Below are positions 8,879-19,863 of a DNA stretch of 46,435 nt, in pieces (the first letter of the stretch is position 1; each line of letters begins with the position of its first letter). Made by a program: the position numbers and the translations under genes. This stretch comes from Rhodocyclales bacterium (GTDB lineage: Bacteria > Pseudomonadota > Gammaproteobacteria > Burkholderiales > Rhodocyclaceae), in NCBI GenBank assembly GCA_026399415.1, contig JAPLQZ010000042.1:1-46435 (forward strand), written 5' to 3'. Below the pieces are notes generated by a model. The model was not told where the DNA came from. It did not search any database and saw only the letters and a list, made by a program, of their open reading frames with translations.

Positions 8879-9373
8879 TCAGGCGGCCTGCGGCAGCAAT
8901 CTGGCAATCTGCTGGTCGCCACAGCGCAGCAGCAGCTCGCTCACTCTGCCGCGCCCCGGGATCGCCAGCTGCGGCGCGATTTCGGCCAGGGGCGCCAGCA
9001 CGAAGGCGCGCTCATGCAGGCGCGGATGCGGCAGGGTGAGTTGCGGGTCGTCGCTGACCGTGTCGCCGTAAAGCAGCAAATCGAGATCCAGGGTGCGCGG
9101 CGCGTTCTTCACGCTGCGCAGGCGGCCGAAGCGCTCCTCGATCGCAAACAGGGAGTCCAGAAGAGTCGGCGCCGACGACACGGCGACCAGTTCGACCACG
9201 GCATTGATGAAGTCGGGCTGATGCTTGAGACCGACCGGCGCCGTGCGATACAACGAGGATGCCGCGATGAATTCGGTCTGCGGCAGCACGCGCAGGGCAA
9301 GGATCGCCGCCTTCACCGTCGCCACCGGGTCTCCCAGATTGGCGCCCAGCGCGATGAAGCAACGCTGGCTCAC
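8879..9373 (-). CDS. folK: 6-hydroxymethyl-7,8-dihydropterin pyrophosphokinase
   Basis: 164 aa from GTG 9373; the open frame extends upstream but only over the end of pcnB. Transfers pyrophosphate from ATP to 6-hydroxymethyl-dihydropterin in folate synthesis. Signatures are FIALGANLGDP at the N-terminus, the pterin-loop SLYRTAPVG, the ATP and metal motif RTLDLDLLLYG, and LPHPRLHERAFVLAPL. The GTG is one base after the pcnB stop, with GAAGG just upstream, so it is coupled to pcnB as in many proteobacteria. Confidence 0.95.
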   Translation of the reverse strand: MSQRCFIALGANLGDPVATVKAAILALRVLPQTEFIAASSLYRTAPVGLKHQPDFINAVVELVAVSSAPTLLDSLFAIEERFGRLRSVKNAPRTLDLDLLLYGDTVSDDPQLTLPHPRLHERAFVLAPLAEIAPQLAIPGRGRVSELLLRCGDQQIARLLPQAA

Positions 9374-9374
9374 T

Positions 9375-10727
9375 TCAGCCTTCGCTGGATGTGCTGCTGG
9401 CCATGTCACCCTCGCCCGCGGGCTTCTTGCCGCGGACACGCCGCCGGCGCTTCTTGGGGCCGCTATCGGGTATCAGCAAGGCTTCGCGACCGTCAGGGTC
9501 GGTGTTCTGGAAGTCATGCCACCACGTCGCGATTTCCATGTCGATCTCGCCGCTCTCGGCACGCAAGGCGAGGAAGTCATAGCCGGCGCGAAAACGCGGC
9601 AGTTCGATCAGACGATAGGGCGATTTTCCGGCGCGTTTCTCGAAACGTGGTTGCAGGGCCCAGATATCCTTGATGTCGCCGACGACGCGGCGCGTGATGG
9701 CGAGCTTTTCGCCCTGTACGTTCAGCACTTCGTCCATCGCTTCATACAGGGCCGGAATCGGCACGTCGCCCTTGGCCTTGCGCGCTTCCCAGGAGGCCAG
9801 AACTTCGTGCCAGAGCAGGGTGGCGAACAGATAGCCGGGCGACAGCGATTTGCCGGCCTTGACCCGCGCATCGGTGCTGGCCAGCGACAGCATGACGAAT
9901 TTCTCGCCCAGCGGTTGCTCAAGGATGACGTCGAGCAAAGGCAGCAGGCCGTGATGCAGGCCGTCATCGCGCAAGCGCTTGACGCATTCGACCGAGTGTC
10001 CGGAGAACAGCAACTTCAGCATCTCGTCGAACATCCGCGCCGCCGGCACGTTTTCCATCAGGTCGGCCATCTCGCGAATGGGAGCGCGTACCGCCGGATC
10101 GAGCGTCAGCCCCAGCTTGGCGGAAAGCCGCACCGCACGCAGCATGCGTACCGGATCTTCGCGGTAACGCTGCTTCGGATCGCCGATCATGCGCAGCGTT
10201 TTTTGTTTCAGGTCGGCGACGCCATGGTGATAGTCGATCACCGTTTCGGAAGCCGGATCGTAATACAGGGCGTTGACCGTGAAGTCGCGGCGCGCCGCGT
10301 CTTCGGCGATCGAACCGAAGACGTTGTCGCGCAGCACGCGGCCGTGTTCATCCTTGACGGTATGGGCATCGTGGGCGGCGCGGAAGGTCGACACTTCGAG
10401 CGTTTCGCCGCCCTGCATCACGTGCACGATCTGGAAGCGACGGCCGATGATGCGCGCGCGGCGGAACAGCGCACGCACCTGCTCCGGCGTCGCATCGGTG
10501 GCGATGTCGTAGTCCTTGGGGTCGATGCCGGCGATCAGGTCGCGCACGGCGCCACCCACGACATACGCCTTGTGGCCGGCCTGCTGCAGGGTCTCGCAGG
10601 TGCGACGGGCACCCAGGGAAACGCGCTCGCGGCGGATGCCATGGCGCGCCACGGCAATCATGGCCGGACCGTGTGTTGCGGGAGAGTCGCCACGACGAAA
10701 AACGTGACGCAGAAACTTGCGGATCAT
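9375..10727 (-). CDS. pcnB: Poly(A) polymerase I
   Basis: 450 aa from ATG 10727, the first Met followed by the family's usual basic N-terminus (MIRKFLRHVFRRG). Adds poly(A) tails to RNA 3' ends and so promotes decay. Nucleotidyltransferase motifs are YVVGGAVRDLIAG and the catalytic DYDIATDATPEQ, then RRDFTVNALYYD and the REDPVRMLRAVR helix shared with CCA enzymes. PcnB rather than a CCA-adding enzyme is indicated by the Arg-rich N-terminus, the basic tail (KKRRRRVRGKKP) and the folK neighbour. No strong ribosome binding site is seen before the ATG. Divergent from valS, with a 181-base shared upstream region. Confidence 0.92.
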   Translation of the reverse strand: MIRKFLRHVFRRGDSPATHGPAMIAVARHGIRRERVSLGARRTCETLQQAGHKAYVVGGAVRDLIAGIDPKDYDIATDATPEQVRALFRRARIIGRRFQIVHVMQGGETLEVSTFRAAHDAHTVKDEHGRVLRDNVFGSIAEDAARRDFTVNALYYDPASETVIDYHHGVADLKQKTLRMIGDPKQRYREDPVRMLRAVRLSAKLGLTLDPAVRAPIREMADLMENVPAARMFDEMLKLLFSGHSVECVKRLRDDGLHHGLLPLLDVILEQPLGEKFVMLSLASTDARVKAGKSLSPGYLFATLLWHEVLASWEARKAKGDVPIPALYEAMDEVLNVQGEKLAITRRVVGDIKDIWALQPRFEKRAGKSPYRLIELPRFRAGYDFLALRAESGEIDMEIATWWHDFQNTDPDGREALLIPDSGPKKRRRRVRGKKPAGEGDMASSTSSEG

Positions 10728-10908
10728 GGAGATGGAATAAGGAGGATGCGGGGCTGCTGCAAGAGGCGGCAATGATAGCGGAAACGCAGTTTCAGTGGAG
10801 GCTAACGTCGGCCTCATCGACGTTAAGCGTAGCGGCCGTAGCTAAACGCCCGGCGGGCCAAGCAGCCGGCTTCCGCTAAAATCAGTTTTTTCACCAACCG
10901 CACGACCT

Positions 10909-13743
10909 ATGGAACTCGCAAAGAGCTTCGAACCCGCCGAAATCGAGCGGCGCTGGTACCCGATCTGGGAGTCGCGCGGCTACTTCGCCGCCGGCCTCGA
11001 CACCGCCAAGACCCCAGCCAGGGATAGTTTCTGCATCCTGCTGCCGCCGCCGAATGTCACCGGCACGCTGCACATGGGCCATGGCTTCAACCAGGCCATC
11101 ATGGATTCCCTGACGCGCTACCACCGCATGCGCGGCGACAACACGCTTTGGCAGCCCGGCACCGACCACGCCGGCATCGCGACGCAGATCGTGGTGGAGC
11201 GGCAGCTCGACGGCCAGGGCATCTCCCGCCACGATCTCGGCCGTGAGAAATTCCTGGAAAAGGTCTGGGAGTGGAAGGAGTATTCCGGCAACACCATCAC
11301 CAAGCAGATGCGCCGGCTCGGCACCTCGCCCGACTGGTCGCGCGAGCGCTTCACGATGGACGCCGGGCTGTCGAAGATCGTCACCGAAACATTCGTCCGC
11401 CTCCACAAGGAAGGCCTGATCTATCGCGGCAAGCGGCTGGTGAACTGGGATCCAAAACTGCTCACCGCCGTGTCCGACCTCGAAGTGGTGAACGAGGAAG
11501 AAGACGGCTCGATGTGGCACATCCGCTATCCGCTGGCCGATGGCTCCGGTTCTCTGACGGTCGCCACGACGCGCCCCGAAACCATGCTCGGCGACGTCGC
11601 CGTGATGGTCCATCCCGAAGATGAGCGCTACGCCCACCTGATCGGCAGGAACGTCGTCCTGCCGCTATGCGACCGCGAGATCCCGATCATCGCCGACAAC
11701 TACGTGGACAAGGAATTCGGCACCGGCTGCGTCAAGGTGACGCCGGCCCACGACTTCAACGACTGGCAGGTAGGCCATCGACATGGCTTCACGCCGATCG
11801 GCATTCTCACGCTGGACGCCCGCATCAACGAGCATGGCCCGGAGAAGTACCGCGGCATGGACCGCTTCGAAGCGCGCAAGGCTGTCGTCGCCGACCTGGA
11901 GGCGGCAGGCCTGCTCGACAGCGTCAAGCCGCACAAGCTGGTCGTGCCGCGCGGCGACCGTACCGGCGCCATCATCGAACCGATGCTGACCGACCAGTGG
12001 TTTGTCGCCATGACCAAGCCTGGCGCCGACGGCACCAGCATAGCCGGCAAGGCGCTGGAATGCGTCGCCTCGGGCGAGATCCGCTTCGTCCCCGAGAACT
12101 GGGTCAATACGTACAACCAGTGGCTCAACAACATCCAGGACTGGTGCATCTCGCGGCAGTTGTGGTGGGGCCATCAGATTCCGGCCTGGTACTCGGACGA
12201 CGGCCGCTTCTATGTCGCCCACGACGAGGCCGAGGCCTATGCCGAAGCCAGGCGCGACGGCTACACGGGCGGCCTCGAGCGCGACCCCGACGTACTCGAC
12301 ACCTGGTACTCGTCGGCTCTGTGGCCGTTCTCGACGCTCGACTGGACGCCGGAGTGGCCGGCGAAGTCGAACCCGGCGCTGGACCTCTACCTGCCGTCGA
12401 CGGTGCTGGTCACCGGCTTCGACATCATCTTCTTCTGGGTGGCGCGCATGGTCATGATGACCAAGCACATCACCGGCAAGATCCCCTTCAGGGACGTCTA
12501 TGTGCATGGCCTGATCCGCGACGCGGAAGGCCAGAAGATGAGCAAGTCGAAGGGCAACGTGCTCGACCCGATCGACCTGATCGACGGCATCACGCTCAAC
12601 GGACTGGTGGAAAAACGCACCACGGGCCTGATGAACCCGAGGGACGCCGCCAAGATCGAAAAGCGCACCCGCAAGGAATACCCGAACGGCATTGCCGGAT
12701 TCGGCACCGACGCGCTGCGCTTCACCTTCCTGTCGCTGGCCTCGCCGGGGCGCGACATCAAGTTCGACATGCAGCGCTGCGAGGGCTATCGCAACTTCTG
12801 CAACAAGCTGTGGAATGCCTCGCGCTTTGTGCTGATGAATTGCGAAGGACAGGATTGCGGCCTCGCCGAGCACGGTTCCGAGGCCTGCAACGGCAGCTAT
12901 CTGGATTTCTCCCCGGCCGACCGCTGGATTGTCAGCCGCCTGCAAGAGGTCGAACAGGAAGTCGAACAGCATTTCGCCGACTACCGCTTCGATCTGCTGG
13001 CCCGAGCCATCTACGAATTTGTCTGGGACGAGTATTGCGACTGGTATCTGGAACTGGCAAAAGTGCAGGTTCTGCAGGGCAACGAAGCCCGGCAGCGCGC
13101 GACGCGCCGCACGCTGGTACGCGTGCTGGAAACCGTGCTGCGCCTGGCGCATCCGCTGATTCCGTTCATCACCGAGGAGCTCTGGCAAACCGTCGCGCCG
13201 CTGGCCGGCAGGGCCGCTGCGGATGACGATTCCAGATCGTTGATGCTGCAGGCCTATCCGAAGGCCGATCTGTCGCGGTGTGACGCCGCAGCCGAAGCCT
13301 GGGTGGCCAGGCTCAAGGACATGATCAATGCCTGTCGCAGCCTGCGCGGCGAAATGAATATCTCGCCGGCATTGCGCGTGCCATTAGTCGGCGCTGGCGA
13401 TACGGCGATTCTGAGCGCCTATGCGCCCTACCTCGCGGCGCTGGCCAAGCTCTCCGAGGTCACCACAGCGGAGGTGCTGCCCGAGTCGGACGCCCCGGTG
13501 CAGATCGTCGGCGAATTCCGTCTGATGCTGAAAATCGAGATCGATGTCGCCGCCGAGAAGGAGCGCATCGGCAAGGAACTCGCCCGCATCGAAGGAGAAA
13601 TCGTCAAGGCGGAGAAGAAACTCGCCACCGAAAGCTTTGTATCACGCGCTCCGGCGCAGGTCGTGGCGCAGGAGCGCGAGCGGCTGGAAGGCTTTACTGC
13701 TCTTTGCGAGAAGCTAAAGACGCAGATCGCGCGACTGAGCTAA
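10909..13743 (+). CDS. valS: Valyl-tRNA synthetase
   Basis: 944 aa, class Ia synthetase. Charges tRNA-Val in the cytoplasm and edits threonine. The HIGH motif is HMGH at residues 55-58 after PPPNVTG, and KMSKS is at 543-547. The large editing domain carries [10 protein letters not shown]. The C-terminal ~65 residues form the valyl-specific coiled-coil arm ([15 protein letters not shown]). It stands alone on the plus strand between divergent pcnB and a convergent molybdoenzyme operon, and a strong hairpin follows it. Confidence 0.98.
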   Translation: MELAKSFEPAEIERRWYPIWESRGYFAAGLDTAKTPARDSFCILLPPPNVTGTLHMGHGFNQAIMDSLTRYHRMRGDNTLWQPGTDHAGIATQIVVERQLDGQGISRHDLGREKFLEKVWEWKEYSGNTITKQMRRLGTSPDWSRERFTMDAGLSKIVTETFVRLHKEGLIYRGKRLVNWDPKLLTAVSDLEVVNEEEDGSMWHIRYPLADGSGSLTVATTRPETMLGDVAVMVHPEDERYAHLIGRNVVLPLCDREIPIIADNYVDKEFGTGCVKVTPAHDFNDWQVGHRHGFTPIGILTLDARINEHGPEKYRGMDRFEARKAVVADLEAAGLLDSVKPHKLVVPRGDRTGAIIEPMLTDQWFVAMTKPGADGTSIAGKALECVASGEIRFVPENWVNTYNQWLNNIQDWCISRQLWWGHQIPAWYSDDGRFYVAHDEAEAYAEARRDGYTGGLERDPDVLDTWYSSALWPFSTLDWTPEWPAKSNPALDLYLPSTVLVTGFDIIFFWVARMVMMTKHITGKIPFRDVYVHGLIRDAEGQKMSKSKGNVLDPIDLIDGITLNGLVEKRTTGLMNPRDAAKIEKRTRKEYPNGIAGFGTDALRFTFLSLASPGRDIKFDMQRCEGYRNFCNKLWNASRFVLMNCEGQDCGLAEHGSEACNGSYLDFSPADRWIVSRLQEVEQEVEQHFADYRFDLLARAIYEFVWDEYCDWYLELAKVQVLQGNEARQRATRRTLVRVLETVLRLAHPLIPFITEELWQTVAPLAGRAAADDDSRSLMLQAYPKADLSRCDAAAEAWVARLKDMINACRSLRGEMNISPALRVPLVGAGDTAILSAYAPYLAALAKLSEVTTAEVLPESDAPVQIVGEFRLMLKIEIDVAAEKERIGKELARIEGEIVKAEKKLATESFVSRAPAQVVAQERERLEGFTALCEKLKTQIARLS

Positions 13744-13752
13744 CCGACCAAC

Positions 13753-13779
13753 GAAATCCCGGCTCAAGACCGGGATTTC
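13753..13779. terminator. Hairpin between convergent valS and gamma-subunit gene
   Basis: A 10-bp stem (GAAATCCCGG with CCGGGATTTC) and a 7-base loop, 10 bases after the valS stop and 78 bases beyond the stop of the convergent gamma-subunit gene. The U-tract on each side is weak (TTTC). Position between convergent genes suggests a bidirectional transcription stop. Confidence 0.7.
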
Positions 13780-13856
13780 CGCACGCAAGAACAACCCATC
13801 GGTTGATCGCCTTCAGTACGTCATGATCGATACTGGCTGCGCCGCAACAAGACGGG

Positions 13857-14576
13857 TCAGAATTTTAGTTGCCACCACTCCAGCGTTACCGCCTTCAGGC
13901 CATCGCGCTCCTGATTTTCTCCATCCCAGACCGCGAATGCGATCGGCATGGTGCTTTTGCCTTGCAGGCTGGCACCCTCGTCAGATTTAACCTTCAGGGA
14001 ACGCGACAGAACCACCGCCCAGCCGCTATCCGTTCGTACTCCGGTACTCTTCAGGCCTTCGAAGGGTACCAGGGTGGAGGTGCCGAAGCCCTTGGCGACC
14101 AGGTTTTCGGTATGGCCGTTGGCCAGCCAGTGCCAGACATTCACCGCGTTCACGGGGTCGCCCATGAAGGGCGTGGTGGAGGCTTTGCCGTTAACAGGAA
14201 ACTGGACTGCCGCACCGTCCACGAACTGCCCCGTGTCCTTGATTGCCGTATTGGCGGTGCGGTCGTTCCAGGCCAGCTTCACGAACAGCCGGTCACCGGC
14301 ACGCACCACCTGAGCCGTAAGGCGCTCGGCAACGGGGGTGCCGACGATGGAGCCATGCCCGGGAAAGGCAGGCTGCAGGGCGACCTGGGCGGCCGGCGCC
14401 TTTTTCCAGATCGCCGCGTCGGGTGAGGCGGCATCCACGCCCGCCACCGAAAGGACTCGAATGGTCTTCGTCGCGGGAGCGGCTTGCACCGCGGTCGCGG
14501 CGAGGCCGACCGTCGCGGCGGTCGAGGTAAGTATGGCGAGCGCCACCAGTTGCTTCATCAGATTGCTTGGGTTCAT
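13857..14576 (-). CDS. Heme b gamma subunit of type II DMSO-reductase-family enzyme
   Basis: 239 aa from ATG 14576 (GGGAGA upstream). A Sec signal peptide ends near VQAAP (~35), so the protein is periplasmic. The rest matches the all-beta heme-b electron-transfer subunit of selenate reductase, chlorate reductase, dimethyl sulfide dehydrogenase and ethylbenzene dehydrogenase (SerC/ClrC/DdhC/EbdC): [28 protein letters not shown], and the terminal [21 protein letters not shown]. In EbdC the heme iron is held by Met and Lys; Met in PFMGDP and Lys in LVAKGFG are my candidates here. Last gene of the operon, 16 bases after the chaperone gene. It links the Fe-S chain of the alpha/beta pair to a soluble cytochrome. 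Confidence 0.85.
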   Translation of the reverse strand: MNPSNLMKQLVALAILTSTAATVGLAATAVQAAPATKTIRVLSVAGVDAASPDAAIWKKAPAAQVALQPAFPGHGSIVGTPVAERLTAQVVRAGDRLFVKLAWNDRTANTAIKDTGQFVDGAAVQFPVNGKASTTPFMGDPVNAVNVWHWLANGHTENLVAKGFGTSTLVPFEGLKSTGVRTDSGWAVVLSRSLKVKSDEGASLQGKSTMPIAFAVWDGENQERDGLKAVTLEWWQLKF

Positions 14577-14592
14577 GTGTATCTCCCGATTC

Positions 14593-15153
14593 TTAGGATT
14601 CGCTGCCGAGCCGGCCGCGGTGAGCTTCGACCAATTCGGCAAGCGCCGTCCCGAACTGCGCATACGCCGTATCCGTCGCCTCCAGCTTGCGACGGAATTC
14701 CGGCAGCCAGGCCGCGAGGTGCCTGTTGAGGAAGTCCCGGCCCGCGCGCCGGAAGGATTCCGCATCACCGCCCTTCTGCTCCGCCGCCTGCTCCTGCATG
14801 CAAAGCCAGGCGAGAAACTCGAGTTCGGTGACGAGGTGATCCGGATACTCCCGATCGGTCTCGGACAGCTTGACGTCGAAGAACTCGTAGAAGCGCAAGA
14901 GGTCTTCGAGAATGCCCTCGCGTCCCAGGTCTCCCCGGTGCATGCCTTCGAACAGGGGCACCGGCGACTTGCCGCGTCCCAGTTCGAAGGCGGCCAGGTA
15001 GTCGGCCTCCATGGCGTCCTGGCCGAGCGTCGGATCGATCAGTCCATGCTCCACCAGACGCTGCCAGGCTTCCGGATTCGGGTAGGAGAAGAGCTGAGCC
15101 ATGCCCAGATAGGCGCCCGCCAGGATGCCGGCTGCGTCGGTCTGCGCGTTCAT
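14593..15153 (-). CDS. TorD/DmsD-family chaperone for the type II molybdoenzyme
   Basis: 186 aa, all-helical, no signal peptide, so cytoplasmic. Family features are an N-terminal [12 protein letters not shown], then [22 protein letters not shown] and [16 protein letters not shown], the acidic helix seen in NarJ/SerD/DdhD proteins. These proteins bind the apo-alpha subunit and its Tat signal until the molybdenum cofactor is inserted. The start overlaps the beta-subunit stop by 4 bases. A second, different TorD-like protein is encoded upstream in the same cluster next to the other molybdoenzyme, so each enzyme seems to have its own. Confidence 0.85.
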   Translation of the reverse strand: MNAQTDAAGILAGAYLGMAQLFSYPNPEAWQRLVEHGLIDPTLGQDAMEADYLAAFELGRGKSPVPLFEGMHRGDLGREGILEDLLRFYEFFDVKLSETDREYPDHLVTELEFLAWLCMQEQAAEQKGGDAESFRRAGRDFLNRHLAAWLPEFRRKLEATDTAYAQFGTALAELVEAHRGRLGSES

Positions 15154-16130
15154 AGCCGGTACCTGTCCTTGTTGGTGTAGCCGATCAGAATCTCGGTCAG
15201 CTCCGAGGGCTTTGCCTCCCGGCGCTTCTGCATCTCGCGTCCGAGGGTCTCCAGCGCCTGCTTCGTGCCGGGGCCGAACAGCGCCTCGAGATCCGCGAGC
15301 GGAATGCGCGGCTTGTCGCCCAGCCGGCCATCTTCTTCAAAAACCAGCGGCGTGGTATTCATCGGCGGCACGTAGAACACGTTGGGCTCGGTGCCATATT
15401 CGGCGTGCAAGGGTAGCGCCACCTTCCACTGCTCGACCAGCTTATGAATTGGCCCATCCTTGTCGTCGCGGTAGCCGACGAAGCGGATCTTGCCCACGCA
15501 TTGCGCCACGCAGGCCGGCGGAACGCCCTTCTCCACCCGTGGATAGCAACCGATGCATTTCTCCGACTTCTGGGTTTGCAGATTGAAATACACCTTGCCG
15601 TAGGGGCAGGCCTTGACGCAATAGCGGTAACCCTTGCAGCGCTCCTGGTCCAGCACCACCAGCCCGTCCTCCGGCCGCTTGTAGATCGCCTTGCGCGGAC
15701 AGGCCGCCAGGCATGCCGGGTTGGAGCAATGGTTGCAGATGCGCGGCAGGTAGAAATAGTGGTCGTTGGGGAACTCGCCCTTGCCCTCGTCCTCGTCCCA
15801 ATTGACACCCCAGGTGGGTTTCTCGTGCGGCACGACCTGGTTGCCCTTGCCTTGCAGCAAGACTTCTTCGAGGTTGTACTCCCAGACGCCGCCGTAGTCT
15901 TCCTTCGGCGGAATCTTGCCGTCGGTCTGCAAGGCCCCGCCCTTGAAGCCGCCGCCCTTCTGCTCCCAGTTCTTCGGGTAGCCCTTGCCGGGGCGCGTTT
16001 CCACGTTGTTCCAGTACATGTACTCGCGCCCGTCGCGGTTGGTCCACAACTGCTTGCAGGCCATGGTGCAGGTGTGGCAGCCGATGCACTTGTTCAGGTC
16101 GAATACGTAGGCCAACTGTCTCTGGCTCAT
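15150..16130 (-). CDS. Iron-sulfur beta subunit of type II DMSO-reductase-family enzyme
   Basis: 326 aa. Four cluster-binding Cys groups are visible: CIGCHTCTMAC, CNHCSNPACLAAC, CKGYRYCVKAC and the split set CIGC plus CVAQC. In the third group Tyr occupies a usual Cys position, as in NarH/SerB-type subunits where that site holds a [3Fe-4S] cluster (family knowledge), giving three [4Fe-4S] and one [3Fe-4S]. No signal peptide; such subunits are exported with the Tat-dependent alpha partner. Ten bases separate it from the alpha gene and its stop overlaps the chaperone start. It carries electrons between the gamma heme and the Mo site. Confidence 0.92.
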   Translation of the reverse strand: MSQRQLAYVFDLNKCIGCHTCTMACKQLWTNRDGREYMYWNNVETRPGKGYPKNWEQKGGGFKGGALQTDGKIPPKEDYGGVWEYNLEEVLLQGKGNQVVPHEKPTWGVNWDEDEGKGEFPNDHYFYLPRICNHCSNPACLAACPRKAIYKRPEDGLVVLDQERCKGYRYCVKACPYGKVYFNLQTQKSEKCIGCYPRVEKGVPPACVAQCVGKIRFVGYRDDKDGPIHKLVEQWKVALPLHAEYGTEPNVFYVPPMNTTPLVFEEDGRLGDKPRIPLADLEALFGPGTKQALETLGREMQKRREAKPSELTEILIGYTNKDRYRL

Positions 16131-16140
16131 GATCTGTTCC

Positions 16141-18882
16141 TCAGGCTTTCTCGACGTCGACCGTCGTTTCGTAGAAGATGCGGTTCGGATTGAAGCCGCC
16201 GGACACGTACCTGATGTGGCCGTAGCCCCCCACCAGTTCCAGCGGGTTGATCAGCTCGGCGCCGACGTCGTTGTAGTGGGTCATGTTCTTGTACAGGTAC
16301 TGCTCCCAGCCGTGCTCGGAGAACACCTGATCATCCGGCAGCGAAGGGGCCAGTTTTGCCATGGCGAAAAACTCGCCCTGCCCGTTGAATACCCGCACCA
16401 GATCGCCGTCCTTGATGCCCTTGCGGGCCATGACCTTCGCATTGAGGCAAACGTCCGGCTCGCCGCGCTGATGGCGCAGCAGCCACTTCTCGTTGCGGGC
16501 GAAGGAATGGATGCCCCAGCGGGTGTGCGGCGAGTTGGTCTTGAAGGGGTACTTCTTCGGCCCCAGGTGGCCACCCTTGACCTGCGGTTTCGGCAGCGTC
16601 GCGCCAAAGCGCTGGAACCACTCGTGGTCCACGTAGAACTGCAGGCGACCGGTGAGCGTGCCGTAGGGCTTCTTGTCCGTCACGTTCACGGTGAAGGGAC
16701 GGTAGGGCTTGTCCGCAGGCACCGGCCCTGTCTTGCCGGCCGACTCGCCCACGGCGACGAAGCCTTTCTTCATCGCCTCCTCGTAAGTGCCCGCGCCCAG
16801 TGCCTTGGAGCGCTCCATGACGAAGCGGAGCGCTTGTTCGTCGCTAACGACTTTGCCGTCCATGGTGAACTCGTCATAGACCTTGTCGAAGTCGATCCAG
16901 CTCTTGATCTCCGGGTCTTCCACCCGGGAAATGCCGCGAGCCCTGGCCCGCTCCTGGATTTTCCTGGCGAGCTCCAGGTTGATCTGCCAGTCGGTCTTGC
17001 GTTCGTACATGGGCTTGATCGGCTGGCCATAGAGATGGATGAAGCGGGTCGTCGAAGTCTCGCGGATGTCCAGTTTCTCGATCGCCGCGGCCGGTAGGAC
17101 GATGTCGGCGTACATGGCGCCCGAATTGAGACGGAAGTCCACCACCACCAGCAGTTCGCAGCGCTTGAGGAAGTTCTCCGCCAGATGGCTGTAGCCGTTG
17201 GAAGTGGCCCAGAGGTTGATGCCGCCGTTGATGTAGACCACCGGGTCCTTGATCGACTGCCACTTGGGCATCCAGCCCTTGGCCTCCGACTCCTTGCGCA
17301 GGGCCTCCATGTCGTCCACATCGAAGCCGATCTGCTCCTTCAGCTGGGCCGCGTCGTAGTAGGCCTTGGAGCGGCGGTACTGCTCGCCCCATACCCACTG
17401 GGCCAGCACCATGGAGACGCTGCGGCCCGGCCTGTCCTTCACGGCGCCGAGTTCCGTGTTCCCTTCCAGGCGCCAGCCCTCGTAGGTGGTGTCGATGGAA
17501 CCCGTGGTGCCATGGTGGCCGATCAGGGTGAGGATGAGGATCTTCAGCCGCCCGCACTGGAAGCCGTCCATGTGCTTCTGGTTGTTGTAGCCGTCGAGGA
17601 TGCGCAAGGCCTTGCACTCGGCGATCCAGCCGGCGAGCTTGCGCACCACGGTCGGATGGATGCCCGTGGTGGCCTGGGTGACCTCGGGCGTGTAAGGGGC
17701 AATCTCGGCCTTCAAGCGCTCGAAGACCGTGGTCACCTCGATGCCATCCGCCTTGAAAGTGCCCTCCAGGGCCGGATCGACGGCGCCGAGTTTCAGGGTC
17801 TTGTCCTTGCTGCCCATGCTGCCGGGCGCCGCCACGGCCTTGCCGGTTTTCGTATCCCAGACGTAGAAAATCTCTACGCTGCCGTCAGGGTTGAAGTCCT
17901 TCTCGCGCAGGAACTTGCCGTTGTCGGTGCGCACCAGGAAGGGCAGGTCGGTTTGTTCCTTGAGGTAGTCAGCCTTGTAATGCTTGCCGGCGATGAGCGT
18001 GTTCACCAGCGCCGCGGCGAGATGGGAGTCTGTCCCCATTTTCACCGGCACGAAGAAGTCGGAGTGGATCGAAGATGGATTGTAGTCCGACGAGATATTC
18101 ACCAGGCGCGCGCCGTTGTAGCGCGCTTCCATCAGGAAGTGTGCATCCGGCTGGCGTGTGACGATGGGATTCTTGTGCCACATCAGGATCAGGTCGGAAG
18201 TGAACCAGTCGTCGAAGGTGGACACGGTGCGTGCCGGCATGCGTACCGTCTGGATGCCGGGATACAGGTCACCCGTCATCGAGGAGACGTCGGGCTTGAT
18301 GGCGCCCAGCAGGTTTGCCAGCCGCGTATAGGCGGTGTTGCTGATGACCGCAAAGGGCCGCTTGGGAATGCATATATTGCCGGGGCCACGCTTGATGGTG
18401 GTGTCAATGACCTTGTCGGCGATCTCGGTCAGCGCCTCGTCCCAGGAGATGCGCTTCCACTTGCGCTCGCCGCGCGCGCCGACGCGCTTCAGCGGCCACT
18501 TGAGGAAGTCCGGCTGCTTGACCCAGGAACAGTACACGGCGCCCTTCGCGCAACCGCGCGGGTTCATGTCGGGAATGCCGGGCAGTTGCGGATACTCGCT
18601 CACCTGCTCCTCGCGCATGGGCACGCCGTTCTTCACGAACACCTTCCAGGCGCAGCCCGCCACGCAGCCGTTGGAGTGGGTGGTGAAGCCCACCGAATCC
18701 CAGGTCCATTCCTTGCGGTAGAGGTCTTCCCAACCGCGGTAGGGATAGCTCTTGAGGGGATCGTCGATGGGCAGGATTTTGGAAAAAGCCCATGCGCCGG
18801 AGGGCACGGCCATGTTGGCCAGTGCCGCGCCGGAGATCTGCAGGAACCTGCGGCGGCCGTTGCCATCGTTCGGAGTGTTCAT
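16141..18882 (-). CDS. Molybdopterin alpha subunit, type II DMSO-reductase family (selenate/chlorate reductase-like)
   Basis: 913 aa. A twin-arginine signal ([10 protein letters not shown] at ~9-18) directs export to the periplasm. The [4Fe-4S] site is His69-x3-Cys73-x3-Cys77-x33-Cys111; a His as first ligand is diagnostic of the type II subgroup. Asp205 in SMTGDLYPG is the likely Mo ligand. The remainder covers the bis-MGD binding domains to the C-terminus, complete for the family. Gene order alpha-beta-chaperone-gamma is that of serABDC, clrABDC and ddhABDC, not ebdABCD. Perchlorate reductase places Phe-Tyr five to six residues before its Mo Asp (from memory); here those are Val-Ser, which argues against that substrate. 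Selenate, chlorate, nitrate, a sulfur compound or a hydrocarbon remain possible. Confidence 0.88.
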   Translation of the reverse strand: MNTPNDGNGRRRFLQISGAALANMAVPSGAWAFSKILPIDDPLKSYPYRGWEDLYRKEWTWDSVGFTTHSNGCVAGCAWKVFVKNGVPMREEQVSEYPQLPGIPDMNPRGCAKGAVYCSWVKQPDFLKWPLKRVGARGERKWKRISWDEALTEIADKVIDTTIKRGPGNICIPKRPFAVISNTAYTRLANLLGAIKPDVSSMTGDLYPGIQTVRMPARTVSTFDDWFTSDLILMWHKNPIVTRQPDAHFLMEARYNGARLVNISSDYNPSSIHSDFFVPVKMGTDSHLAAALVNTLIAGKHYKADYLKEQTDLPFLVRTDNGKFLREKDFNPDGSVEIFYVWDTKTGKAVAAPGSMGSKDKTLKLGAVDPALEGTFKADGIEVTTVFERLKAEIAPYTPEVTQATTGIHPTVVRKLAGWIAECKALRILDGYNNQKHMDGFQCGRLKILILTLIGHHGTTGSIDTTYEGWRLEGNTELGAVKDRPGRSVSMVLAQWVWGEQYRRSKAYYDAAQLKEQIGFDVDDMEALRKESEAKGWMPKWQSIKDPVVYINGGINLWATSNGYSHLAENFLKRCELLVVVDFRLNSGAMYADIVLPAAAIEKLDIRETSTTRFIHLYGQPIKPMYERKTDWQINLELARKIQERARARGISRVEDPEIKSWIDFDKVYDEFTMDGKVVSDEQALRFVMERSKALGAGTYEEAMKKGFVAVGESAGKTGPVPADKPYRPFTVNVTDKKPYGTLTGRLQFYVDHEWFQRFGATLPKPQVKGGHLGPKKYPFKTNSPHTRWGIHSFARNEKWLLRHQRGEPDVCLNAKVMARKGIKDGDLVRVFNGQGEFFAMAKLAPSLPDDQVFSEHGWEQYLYKNMTHYNDVGAELINPLELVGGYGHIRYVSGGFNPNRIFYETTVDVEKA

Positions 18883-18892
18883 CGCGCTTCCT

Positions 18893-19861
18893 CTAGGTTT
18901 GAAACGGTTGTCTGGAAATGCATGTCAAATTCATTGCTGTCGAGTAGTACGTCGTTCGGATCGCGTGCAGCGCAGCCCGCAGCTTGTCTTCCAGTTCTGC
19001 ATCGGAGCAGTCGGCTCGCAGCGGGGTACGAAAATCCACGCAGTCGTTCTGACCCAAGCACATGTGCAACATGCCATCAACACCGAGGCGCACCCGATTG
19101 CAGGTCTCGCAAAAATGCTGGGAGATGGGTGTGATGAAACCAATCTGAAAACCACCGTCGGACGACACCAGGTAGCGCGCAGGTCCGCCGCCGGGAATCA
19201 CGCCATCGACCAGGCCGAAGCGCTCACGCAGTCTTTCGCGCACCGGACGCAGATCCAGGAAGCCCGCATCGCGACCGGTCGCGCCCACCGGCATGGTCTC
19301 GATCAGGCGCAGCACGAAGCCGCGTTCCATGCAGTAGGTCACCATCGAGGTGATGTCCTCGTCGGTGGTGCCGGCCAGTGCCACCATGTTGATCTTGATC
19401 AGACGAAAACCTTCGCTGCGGGCGACTTCCAGGCCGTCGAGCACCTGCGGCAGCGCATCCCGTCGACAAATCGCGCGGACCCGCGCGCGATCGAGGGAAT
19501 CGAGGCTGACATTGAGCCGCGTCACACCGGCCTTGTGCAGACTCGCTGCGTGTTTCGCCAGTTGCGTGCCATTGGTGGACAGCGAGAGATCGTCGATGCC
19601 TGGCAGTGCCGCCAGCTGCCGTGCCAGGTCGGGCAGGTTCTTGCGTAACAATGGCTCACCGCCGGTCAGGCGGATGCGCTTCAGTCCCAGGCGGGCGAAC
19701 ACCGACAATAGCCGCTCGATTTCGTCGAAGCTCAGCCAGTTTTCCGACTCCTCGTAGCCCTTGAATCCCTCCGGCATGCAGTACGAACAGCGCAGATCGC
19801 AGCGGTCCGTGACTGATAGCCTGAGGTAGTCGACGCGGCGGCCGAAGCTGTCTTCCAGCAT
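18893..19861 (-). CDS. moaA: GTP 3',8-cyclase, radical SAM (molybdenum cofactor synthesis)
   Basis: 322 aa from ATG 19861; sequence upstream in frame belongs to the NapC-like gene. Converts GTP to the 3',8-cyclo intermediate of molybdopterin synthesis. The radical SAM motif is CDLRCSYC, with GGEPLLRKN for SAM binding, and the C-terminal cluster set is CETCNRVR...MLHMC, the GTP-binding second [4Fe-4S]. Odd point: the protein ends [16 protein letters not shown] and lacks the Gly-Gly terminus usual in MoaA, which is important in characterised enzymes. No frameshift restoring it was found. Two bases from the NapC stop and 10 bases before the alpha gene, so it is an operon-borne cofactor gene, perhaps a second copy in the genome. 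Confidence 0.88.
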   Translation of the reverse strand: MLEDSFGRRVDYLRLSVTDRCDLRCSYCMPEGFKGYEESENWLSFDEIERLLSVFARLGLKRIRLTGGEPLLRKNLPDLARQLAALPGIDDLSLSTNGTQLAKHAASLHKAGVTRLNVSLDSLDRARVRAICRRDALPQVLDGLEVARSEGFRLIKINMVALAGTTDEDITSMVTYCMERGFVLRLIETMPVGATGRDAGFLDLRPVRERLRERFGLVDGVIPGGGPARYLVSSDGGFQIGFITPISQHFCETCNRVRLGVDGMLHMCLGQNDCVDFRTPLRADCSDAELEDKLRAALHAIRTTYYSTAMNLTCISRQPFQT

Positions 19862-19863
19862 GG

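Noticed and set aside
16141-18882. Assignment of the type II enzyme as perchlorate reductase
   Set aside because: The recalled aromatic gate before the Mo Asp is absent (Val-Ser). The operon has a heme b gamma subunit, and no chlorite dismutase gene is in the window.
17185-19134. 649-codon open frame on the plus strand
   Set aside because: Antisense to the type II alpha subunit and moaA; low-complexity composition and no recognisable domain.
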